Assembly (NCBI GenBank): GCA_030425205.1
Contig: JAUIAP010000010.1
Coordinates: forward strand, 124,001 to 188,000
Source: Anaerolineae bacterium
GTDB taxonomy: Bacteria > Chloroflexota > Anaerolineae > Promineifilales > Promineifilaceae
DNA: 64,000 nt
Reading direction: 5' to 3'
The translations under genes were made by a program, and so were the position numbers. This document shows positions 18,940-27,482 of the stretch, piece after piece (position 1 is the first letter of the stretch; every line of letters starts with the position of its first letter). The notes beneath the pieces are model-generated. The model had not been told where the DNA came from. It saw only the letters and a program-made list of their open reading frames with translations, and ran no database searches.

Positions 18940-20655
18940 ATGGAAAATCTAGAACAATCGTTAATGCAGCATCATCTCGTCGTCCTGCGCATGTTGGGGG
19001 AGTGGTGGGAGATGGATTTGATCGGCAAAGACAAAGAGGAGTGTGCGGCACTGTTGGCGAAGCAGCTAATGCAAGTCAATTTAGAGGCGGAAATGTTGTA
19101 TTTGCAGCCAGAGGAGGCAACCGCACTAAAAACATTGGCGGCAAGTGGCGGGCGCATGACGGTCGGAGAATTCGGCCGAAATTTTGGTACCGTCCGTGAA
19201 ATGGGGCCCGCCAAACTCGAACGGGAAGAGCCATGGTATAGTCCTGCCAGCGTCGCCGAAGCCCTCTGGTATCGTGGCTTTCTCTATCGTGCTTTTGACG
19301 AGACAGATGATGGTTTGATCGAATTCTACTATTTGCCCAAAGAGCTGCTCGAGCAGTTTGCAACGGTTCCCGTCGTCGAACCCAAAACGGTCGTTAAGGA
19401 AGAGGTCGAGCCATTTATCATCGAGCCAGACGAGACGGTTGAGCAAGTTATTTTGGACACACCCGTCGAGCCGCAGCTAGAGGTTTCATTTACGCTGGAG
19501 GTGGATGCGCCAGATGAGTACATCCCTGCCAATACAACGGCCATCGATGATCTAACAACGCTATTCGCCTTCACCCAGCGCAATCAGCTTAACGGCAAGG
19601 ACAATGAGTGGCTGGCCAACTATCTCGTTGATGCCAATCGCAGCCGACGCTCGCTGTTGCTGACCTTGGCGTGGGAGTTGGGGATGTTAAAGCGGGGGGA
19701 TGGGGAAATTCGGCCGACGCGCACCGCTGTCGATTGGTTACAAGCCGATCGTGAAAATCAACTCGCCATCTTGATCGACAAATGGACGGAAAGCGACTGG
19801 AATCCGCTGCGCCATCTGCAATCTGTGCGCATTGAAGGGGATGCGCCCAATCATCCTGCGGCTGCCCGCAACGCCCTGATCGGCGTCTTGCCACGTGATG
19901 AGCAGTGGTTCAGCATCGACGCGCTGATCGCCTTGATCAAGGCAAATGATCCTGATTTCCAGCGGCCAGACGGTGACTACGACACATGGTATGTGCGCGA
20001 CACGACGACCGAAAAATATCTGCGGGGATTTGAAAGTTGGGATCGGGTTGAGGGTGAGCTACTGCGCTTTGTGTTGACGACCGTGATGGTGTGGTTGGGG
20101 TTGGTCGATTTTTCGGCCGATAGCGCACGCTTAACGCCCCGCGCCGTCGCATGGCTGGAGGGGCGCGTTCCGACAGTGCCAGATTCACAAATGCCACCGA
20201 TTGTCCAACCTGATGCAACTATCATCGTGCCACGCCAAACGAATCGCTTCACACGCTTCCAAACGGCCCGCATTGCCGAACCACAACCCTACTCACAGGA
20301 TAAACCCTACCTGTTCCGCATCACGCCGCAATCGCTCGAATTTGCGCGTGACAAACAGGGGATTGCCCCACAGCGCGTCCTAACCTTTCTGCGCAATTCC
20401 GTTGGTGGCCAACCTTTGCCCAAAGGTGTCAAACGTGCCATCGAACGATTTGGCGAACACGGCACGGAGGGCAAACTGTCACAAGTTACCGTTCTGCGTG
20501 TCGGGGATGAAAAGGTGATTGCGACATTGCGCAAGAACCCCAAGACGCGCGATCTATTGGGTGAAAGTCTCGGCGAGTTGGCGGTCGTTGTGCATGATAT
20601 GGAACGCTTGCGACAGGTAACAGCACAGCTTGGATTGCTGCTTGAGCTATCCTGA
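18940..20655 (+). CDS. Helicase-associated (XPB/Ssl2 N-terminal-like) domain protein
   Basis: A 571-residue soluble protein. The last 170 residues (from about 405) carry the pattern of the XPB/Ssl2 N-terminal or Helicase_C_3 domain: IVQPDATIIVP, then a region with YLFRITPQSLEFARDKQG, and PQRVLTFLRNSVGGQPLPKGVKRAIERFGEHG. Bacterial proteins with this domain are usually annotated helicase-associated. No helicase motor motifs (Walker A, DEAD/DEAH box) are present anywhere in the protein. The N-terminal 120 residues suggest winged-helix segments; residues 125-190 are acidic and probably a linker. Likely DNA-related, actual role unknown. Confidence 0.68.
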   Translation: MENLEQSLMQHHLVVLRMLGEWWEMDLIGKDKEECAALLAKQLMQVNLEAEMLYLQPEEATALKTLAASGGRMTVGEFGRNFGTVREMGPAKLEREEPWYSPASVAEALWYRGFLYRAFDETDDGLIEFYYLPKELLEQFATVPVVEPKTVVKEEVEPFIIEPDETVEQVILDTPVEPQLEVSFTLEVDAPDEYIPANTTAIDDLTTLFAFTQRNQLNGKDNEWLANYLVDANRSRRSLLLTLAWELGMLKRGDGEIRPTRTAVDWLQADRENQLAILIDKWTESDWNPLRHLQSVRIEGDAPNHPAAARNALIGVLPRDEQWFSIDALIALIKANDPDFQRPDGDYDTWYVRDTTTEKYLRGFESWDRVEGELLRFVLTTVMVWLGLVDFSADSARLTPRAVAWLEGRVPTVPDSQMPPIVQPDATIIVPRQTNRFTRFQTARIAEPQPYSQDKPYLFRITPQSLEFARDKQGIAPQRVLTFLRNSVGGQPLPKGVKRAIERFGEHGTEGKLSQVTVLRVGDEKVIATLRKNPKTRDLLGESLGELAVVVHDMERLRQVTAQLGLLLELS

Positions 20656-20776
20656 ATTGATTGGGATGGTTCGCGCCACCCACATTCGTAACGACATAAA
20701 TTTACGTTAGTGCGGTTGGCACGAGAATCAATCACGGTTACCATTTGGTAGAACGGTCACGAATAGGAAACCCAAA

Positions 20777-21076
20777 ATGGCATTGACAAAACAAGAAGTG
20801 GAACAGATCGCTAATTTGGCGCGTCTGGAGTTGACAGATAAACAGATAAGCATGTATCAGGAGCAGCTCTCCGCAATTTTGGCGTATGCAGAGCGACTGA
20901 ACGAGCTGGATTTAGAGGGTGTCGAGGAGACAACGCAGCCTGTGACGTTGACAAACGTGATGCGTGCGGACGTGGTGGAAGGGTCACTTGAGATAGAGCG
21001 CGTGTTGGCAAATGCACCTGAGAAGCAGGGGCGACAGATTATGATCCAAGCAGTCTTGGATGAGAGCGCGGATTAA
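20777..21076 (+). CDS. gatC: Asp-tRNA(Asn)/Glu-tRNA(Gln) amidotransferase subunit C
   Basis: A 99-residue GatC: MALTKQEVEQIANLARLELTD, then ILAYAERLNELDLEGVEETTQP, then MRADVVEGS. The subunit stabilises the GatA/GatB interface of the amidotransferase that converts Glu-tRNA(Gln) or Asp-tRNA(Asn) to the cognate amide. gatA follows after 132 bases; gatB is 2.9 kb downstream with its own apparent promoter. Confidence 0.95.
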   Translation: MALTKQEVEQIANLARLELTDKQISMYQEQLSAILAYAERLNELDLEGVEETTQPVTLTNVMRADVVEGSLEIERVLANAPEKQGRQIMIQAVLDESAD

Positions 21077-21106
21077 TGCGTTGGGATGTTTATTCCCACG
21101 CGATAA

Positions 21107-21139
21107 GGCTTCGCCAGTCGAGAACGCTGGCCTCAAGCC
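21107..21139 (+). other. Structured gatC-gatA spacer
   Basis: GGCTT-GCCAG (21107-21117) can pair with CTGGC-AAGCC (21127-21139) with small internal loops. A weaker hairpin (GCGTTGGGA with TTCCCACGC) precedes it right after gatC. No T tract follows, so this may be a processing or stability structure rather than a terminator. The 132-base spacer is otherwise empty. Confidence 0.35.
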
Positions 21140-21208
21140 ATGACCTGACTAAAGTACCGCAATTTTGGTTGTAACTTGGAACAATTAGCATAGGACACGG
21201 TTGAACGC

Positions 21209-22675
21209 ATGACGAAAGAGCTGACCCAATTAAGTTTAGTAGAGCTGCGCGATAAGTTGCGCACAGGTGAAACGACGAGTGTTGCCGCAACACAGGCAAT
21301 GCTGGCGCGAATTGCCACACTCGATAGCACCTTGAAAAGTTATCTGACAGTGACACCTGAGTTGGCGCTGGAGATGGCGAAATCGGCCGATTCTCGCCTA
21401 CAAAACGGCGAGTCCACCCCCCTGCTCGGCATCCCCGTCACCGTTAAAGACATCATCTGCACCGATGGCGTGCAGACGACGGCTGGCAGCAAAATTTTGG
21501 AAGGGTTTGTCCCGCCGTATGATGCGTTTGTCGTTGAGAAGCTGAAAGAGGCTGGCGCGGTGATTCTCGGCAAGACAAACACCGACGAATTTGCGATGGG
21601 GTCCTCGACCGAAAACTCGGCGTATAAAACGACGCGCAATCCATGGGATTTAGAGCGCGTGCCGGGTGGCAGCAGTGGCGGTCCAGCAGCGGCAGTGGCG
21701 GCAAGTTTGGCCTACGCCTCGCTGGGGACAGACACGGGTGGCAGCGTGCGACAACCCGCCTCGTTTTGCGGCATTGTAGGCTTGCGACCGACGTATGGAA
21801 GAATGTCACGCTGGGGCGTGATCGCATTTGCCAGCAGTTTGGATCAGGTGGGCGTTTTCGGCCGAAATGTGCGCGACACGACCGCAATCTTCCAGGCAAC
21901 TGCTGGCTACGACCCGCACGACAGCACCAGTTTGCAAACCCCCGTTCCCGACTATGAAGCGGGTTTAACGGGCGATATTGCCGGGCTACGCATTGGGATT
22001 CCAAAAGAGTATTTTATTGAGGGGATGGACAGCGAAGTCGAAACAGCGGTGCGTGCGGCAATTGCCAAGCTTGAATCATTGGGCGCAGAAATTGTCGAAA
22101 TCAGCTTACCGCACACTGAATATGCGTTGCCCGTCTACTATCTAATTGCACCATCCGAAGCGAGCGCAAATCTGTCACGCTACGATGGCACGCGCTATGG
22201 TCCGCGCGTAGACGGTGGCGATTTGATCAACACCGTCAAAAAGACCCGCTCTCTCTTTGGTGCAGAGACACAGCGACGGATTATGCTCGGCACATATGCA
22301 TTGAGCGCGGGCTACTATGATGCGTATTACGGTCGTGCGACAAAGGCACGCACCCTAATCAAGCAAGATTTTAAGAACGCTTTTGAAAAGGTGGATGTCA
22401 TCGCGGCCCCCACGACGCCAACAACGGCGTTCAAGGTGGGTGAAAAGACAGATGACCCACTCAGCATGTATTTGAGCGATGTATTTACCGTTTCGCTCAA
22501 CTTGAGCGCAAGCTGCGGACTTTCTGTGCCGTGTGGCTTCGATAGTAAGGGATTGCCGATTGGCCTCCAACTGATCGGCGACACATTGCAAGAAGGGACA
22601 ATTTTGAACGCCGCCTATGCCTATGAGCAAGCGACAAATTGGCACGAAAAACGACCAGAGGTAAGTGACAAGTAA
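21209..22675 (+). CDS. gatA: Asp-tRNA(Asn)/Glu-tRNA(Gln) amidotransferase subunit A
   Basis: A 488-residue amidase-signature enzyme, the glutaminase subunit of GatCAB. The Ser-cisSer-Lys triad is visible as Lys80 (PVTVKDI), Ser155 ([11 protein letters not shown]) and Ser179 ([15 protein letters not shown]). The C-terminal half has [17 protein letters not shown] and the [11 protein letters not shown] segment typical of GatA. Its ammonia passes through a tunnel to GatB. MITE copy C follows it. Confidence 0.97.
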   Translation: MTKELTQLSLVELRDKLRTGETTSVAATQAMLARIATLDSTLKSYLTVTPELALEMAKSADSRLQNGESTPLLGIPVTVKDIICTDGVQTTAGSKILEGFVPPYDAFVVEKLKEAGAVILGKTNTDEFAMGSSTENSAYKTTRNPWDLERVPGGSSGGPAAAVAASLAYASLGTDTGGSVRQPASFCGIVGLRPTYGRMSRWGVIAFASSLDQVGVFGRNVRDTTAIFQATAGYDPHDSTSLQTPVPDYEAGLTGDIAGLRIGIPKEYFIEGMDSEVETAVRAAIAKLESLGAEIVEISLPHTEYALPVYYLIAPSEASANLSRYDGTRYGPRVDGGDLINTVKKTRSLFGAETQRRIMLGTYALSAGYYDAYYGRATKARTLIKQDFKNAFEKVDVIAAPTTPTTAFKVGEKTDDPLSMYLSDVFTVSLNLSASCGLSVPCGFDSKGLPIGLQLIGDTLQEGTILNAAYAYEQATNWHEKRPEVSDK

Positions 22676-22711
22676 ATCATTTGTACTTGCAACTCGCCTC
22701 TTACTACTTAA

Positions 22712-22825
22712 TACAGTGTAGAGTAAATTTTATGGCGTTGTCATTCCCGCGCAGGTGGGAATCCAGTCTTAGAAAAGAGTGGATACCTGCCTTCACACAT
22801 ATGACAGGTCTTATTTTACGATGCA
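22712..22825. repeat. MITE-like element, copy C
   Basis: A 114-bp copy between gatA and the nucleotidyltransferase gene, flanked by the perfect 5-bp direct repeat CTTAA (22707-22711 and 22826-22830). Ends are TACAGTGTAGAGTAA and TTATTTTACGATGCA. The second hairpin arm is more decayed than in copies A and B. Its right end is 12 bases from the next start codon. Confidence 0.87.
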
Positions 22826-22837
22826 CTTAAGACAAAT

Positions 22838-23854
22838 ATGAAAGTAATAATCCTCCTCGCCGGATACGGCACAAGAATGCGACCGCACACGTGGAGTCGG
22901 CCGAAAGCCCTGATGAAAGTGGCTGGGAATACGACAATCGGACATTTACTCGATTTGATGGAAGCGATCACGACAGAAGAAGTCATCTTCGTTGTGGGCT
23001 ATCGCGGTCAGCAGATTCGGGAATGGATCGAATCCAACTACCCCCATTTGGACACCCATTGGGTTATCCAAGAAAAAGCACTGGGGCAGGCGCACGCCGT
23101 TTATTTGTGCAAAGAGTATTTAGCACAAGATAGCGAGGTTGTTGTCGCATTTGGAGACGGCGTGGTCAAAGGTGACTATGCGCAATTCCCAGTAATCGCG
23201 GGCGATGAGGCGGATGCCGTCTTGACAATCAATGAGGTCGAAGATCCACGCCCATTCGGAATCGTTAAGGTGGGCGATGACGGCTTTGTGACAGAGTTTG
23301 AGGAAAAGCCTGATTCGATGGAGCATAAAAACGCGGCGGTTGGGATCAACTGGTTCCGCAGTAGCAAACGGCTGCTCTGTGCATTGGAGACGATGCTGCG
23401 TGAAGAGCGTATGACGAAGGGTGAGTACTTCATGGCGGATGCGTATCAGGTGATGCTGGAAGAAGGTGCCAAGATGCGCACGCTGGCGGTTGATTATTGG
23501 CTCGACGCGGGAAAACCAAATCATATTTTGGAAACAAATGCGAAGCTGTTGGCACTGGGAAATGGTGTTTCGGAAGATGCGCTCGAACGCGGATATGGCG
23601 AAGGATTTACGGTGATTCCGCCAGTGTTTATTCACGAATCGGCCGAAATTGACTCCTCCGTGATCGGCCCCTACGTCCACATCGATGCGAACGTCAAGAT
23701 CAGCAACGCCGTCATCCGCAATAGCATCATCGACCCTGATGCAGAAGTCAGCGACATCATACTGGCGGATGCGCTGATTGGGGAACAGGCGTTTGTCAAA
23801 GGGCGTGCAACAGGCATGTTTGTCGGCGATAAATCAACGATCGATTTAAGTTAG
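22838..23854 (+). CDS. Sugar-phosphate nucleotidyltransferase with left-handed beta-helix tail
   Basis: A 338-residue NDP-sugar pyrophosphorylase-type protein. KVIILLAGYGTRMRPHTWSRPKALMKVAG is the nucleotide-binding loop with the catalytic Arg and Lys; VVAFGDGVVKGDY holds the metal Asp; FEEKP and YWLDAGKPNHILE complete the active site. After about residue 255, hexapeptide-like repeats (VIGPYVHIDANVKISNAVI) indicate a short beta-helix. It activates a sugar phosphate to an NDP-sugar (glucose-1-phosphate thymidylyl or uridylyl type; substrate not decidable). A MITE ends 12 bases upstream and no ribosome binding site is visible. Confidence 0.87.
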   Translation: MKVIILLAGYGTRMRPHTWSRPKALMKVAGNTTIGHLLDLMEAITTEEVIFVVGYRGQQIREWIESNYPHLDTHWVIQEKALGQAHAVYLCKEYLAQDSEVVVAFGDGVVKGDYAQFPVIAGDEADAVLTINEVEDPRPFGIVKVGDDGFVTEFEEKPDSMEHKNAAVGINWFRSSKRLLCALETMLREERMTKGEYFMADAYQVMLEEGAKMRTLAVDYWLDAGKPNHILETNAKLLALGNGVSEDALERGYGEGFTVIPPVFIHESAEIDSSVIGPYVHIDANVKISNAVIRNSIIDPDAEVSDIILADALIGEQAFVKGRATGMFVGDKSTIDLS

Positions 23855-23878
23855 GTGTTGACCTCGCCTTAGAGAATG

Positions 23879-23908
23879 AAAATGTGCGGCCTTTCTGGTC
23901 GCATTTTT
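23879..23908 (+). terminator. Rho-independent terminator
   Basis: AAAATG and CGGCC (23879-23891, with a 2-base bulge) pair with GGTCG and CATTTT (23897-23907) around a 5-base loop, followed by T. It ends the nucleotidyltransferase transcript. Confidence 0.7.
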
Positions 23909-23936
23909 GTTTCACTCAAGGGGTGCAAGTTACAAT
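23907..23936 (+). promoter_or_regulatory. gatB promoter, probable leaderless start
   Basis: TTGTTT (23907-23912) and TACAAT (23931-23936) are spaced by 18 bases. The -10 ends six bases before the gatB ATG at 23943, and no ribosome binding site is seen. This fits a leaderless mRNA that begins just after the upstream terminator. Confidence 0.45.
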
Positions 23937-23942
23937 TCAGCT

Positions 23943-25385
<1,443 letters not shown>

Positions 25386-25436
25386 AGACGCTCAGCCTAT
25401 CTCCTGCGCCACAGGGACGGCGTTGGGATAACAGCC

Positions 25437-26546
25437 ATGCACATCAAACCATTTCAGACAGAACTGTTCTACGAGCAATACGAATTCACTGCGCCACATC
25501 TGCTCTCGGTCTCAGATTGTGAAACGATGCCAGCAGGAGAACTGTTGGCAATGGCGAACGTTTCGCTAGAGGATTTCGCCAATGTTTCGCTCGGCTACAC
25601 CGAGTCGCAAGGTGATCCTGAATTACGGGCGCATATTGCGGCAATCTATGGCTCAAATATCTCCGCTGAGGATATCGTCTTGGTCAACGCACCAATGGAG
25701 GGCATTTTTCTGACGATGCATGCATTGCTTGAGCGGGGCGATGAAGTCATTGTGCTGACACCGACGTATGATTCGCTGATCGACCTACCCGAGCATGTTG
25801 CGGGGTCAGTTAAACGGTGGGCATTGGGCATGACGGATGAAGGCTATTTTCTCGACTTCGACGCACTGCCCATCAGTGCCAAAACAAAGTTGATCGTCGT
25901 CAATTTGCCCAACAATCCGACGGGGTTTTTGCCATCGCAAGCTGAATTTGAACAACTTCTTGCGGTCGCAGAACAGCATCATGCGTGGGTTTTTTGTGAT
26001 GAGATGTATCGGGGGTTGGAACATCAGGGGCGCGCAACCTTGCCAACGGCACCACAGCTTTACCAACGTGCGATCTCGTTGAGCGGACTCTCGAAGTCGT
26101 TTGGGCTGGCGGGATTACGTGTGGGCTGGCTGGTGGTGCGCGATGCAGAAATGCGGAAACGACTGCTTAATTGGAAGTTCTATACGACGATTTGCCCACC
26201 CGCGCCGTCGGAGTTTTTGGCGACAGTCGCCTTAACTGTGCGTCGCGAATTATGGGCGCGCAATTGTCAGATCATCGCGGAAAATTTAGCGCTGGCGCGA
26301 CCGTTTTTTGCCAAACATCGTGACGTACTGACGTTTAGGGAACCATCTGGGGCATCGGTTGGATTGGTTGAAGTTGCCGTGCCAGATGTGCTGGCATACT
26401 GTCACACGCTGGCGCAAGAAGCGGGGGTCGTGCTGTTACCAGCGTCGTTTATGGGGCTGGAGAAACCGGCTGTGCGCATGGGTTTCGGCCGAAAATCATT
26501 CCCAACCGCCCTCGCAGCCTACGACGCATACTTAACCAATGACTGA
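25437..26546 (+). CDS. PLP-dependent aminotransferase, class I/II fold
   Basis: A 369-residue aspartate-aminotransferase-fold protein. Key parts are GYTESQGDPELRAHIAAIYG, VNLPNNPTGFLPS with the substrate-binding Asn, VFCDEMYRGLE with the PLP Asp, and SLSGLSKSFGLAGLRVGW with the Schiff-base Lys. The N-terminal YEFTAPHLLSVSDCE resembles the capreomycidine synthase-like branch more than classical transaminases; the substrate is not known. Its 3' end overlaps the TrmH gene by eight bases. Confidence 0.85.
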   Translation: MHIKPFQTELFYEQYEFTAPHLLSVSDCETMPAGELLAMANVSLEDFANVSLGYTESQGDPELRAHIAAIYGSNISAEDIVLVNAPMEGIFLTMHALLERGDEVIVLTPTYDSLIDLPEHVAGSVKRWALGMTDEGYFLDFDALPISAKTKLIVVNLPNNPTGFLPSQAEFEQLLAVAEQHHAWVFCDEMYRGLEHQGRATLPTAPQLYQRAISLSGLSKSFGLAGLRVGWLVVRDAEMRKRLLNWKFYTTICPPAPSEFLATVALTVRRELWARNCQIIAENLALARPFFAKHRDVLTFREPSGASVGLVEVAVPDVLAYCHTLAQEAGVVLLPASFMGLEKPAVRMGFGRKSFPTALAAYDAYLTND

Positions 26547-27291
26547 CAAGAAGCAAGAGTATTTAACGTTACCGCCTGATGTGAGTGGAATATCGGCCGA
26601 ATTTCACCCCGCCCTAATCGACTATCTCAAGGCGGTCGTCACTCCCGAACGTGCCGCACGGCTGGCAAAAGTGCTTGCCCAACGCACCCGCCACATCACC
26701 GTCGCCCTTGAAAACTTACACAAAGCGCATAACGCCAGCGCGATTCTGCGCAGTTGCGACAGCTTTGGCGTGCAGGATTTGCATATCATCGACACGCAGC
26801 GTCAATACGGTATCAGCAACACCGCCACCAGCGGCGCACACCAGTGGGTGACCCATCATTTCTATCATGACAGCGCAGACAATCGCGAGAACGTCGCCTC
26901 CTGCTTCGCATCACTACGCGAAAACGGCTACCGTGTGATGGCGACAACCCTGCGTGATGACGCGATCCCAATTCACGATCTGCCTGTCGATCAAAAAGTC
27001 GCGCTTGTCTTCGGAACGGAGCTATTTGGTCTGACGGATGACGCACATGAACTAGCGGATGGCTTTGTGCAAATTCCGATGTTGGGGTTTACAGATAGCC
27101 TGAACGTGTCTGTTGCAGCCGCGATTGCGATGCAAAATCTAAGTGGGCGGGCGCGTTCGCAAGGCGTTGCATGGGAACTCAGTGCGCAGGAGCGGGACGC
27201 GCTGATGTTACAATGGCTGTTGAATAGTATTGAACATCCAGACGTGATTGTGGCGCGATTTTTTGAGGAAATTGGCGAAAACCCCATTTAG
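26539..27291 (+). CDS. TrmH-family RNA 2'-O-methyltransferase
   Basis: A 250-residue SPOUT-fold methyltransferase. The three signature motifs are NLHKAHNASAILRSCDSFGV, VALVFGTELFGLTDDA, and IPMLGFTDSLNVSVAAAIAM. The overall pattern and the C-terminal extension fit tRNA (Gm18) 2'-O-methyltransferase TrmH, which uses SAM. The gene starts inside the end of the aminotransferase gene, so expression is coupled. TrmH against another SpoU-class RNA substrate cannot be settled from sequence alone. Confidence 0.87.
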   Translation: MTDKKQEYLTLPPDVSGISAEFHPALIDYLKAVVTPERAARLAKVLAQRTRHITVALENLHKAHNASAILRSCDSFGVQDLHIIDTQRQYGISNTATSGAHQWVTHHFYHDSADNRENVASCFASLRENGYRVMATTLRDDAIPIHDLPVDQKVALVFGTELFGLTDDAHELADGFVQIPMLGFTDSLNVSVAAAIAMQNLSGRARSQGVAWELSAQERDALMLQWLLNSIEHPDVIVARFFEEIGENPI

Positions 27292-27360
27292 GGAGCTTCT
27301 CGCTCAATTCGTGCGTTATCCAGTTAACGTGATCGTGCCAAGAGTTGCGCAAAAATTTTA

Positions 27361-27397
27361 TAATGGGGTCTGGTGGCTACACTACCAGACCCCATTA
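27361..27397. terminator. Strong bidirectional terminator
   Basis: TAATGGGGTCTGGT (27361-27374) pairs perfectly with ACCAGACCCCATTA (27384-27397), a 14-bp stem with A/T-rich flanks on both sides. It separates the convergent TrmH gene and the secreted choice-of-anchor protein gene. Confidence 0.85.
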
Positions 27398-27482
27398 TTT
27401 ATTGCGGCTTCGCCCGCCAAAAGGTTGAGATTTAACGAGAAACCCAATCAGTCAAATGGGTTACGTTCCATCACATCCGCAG

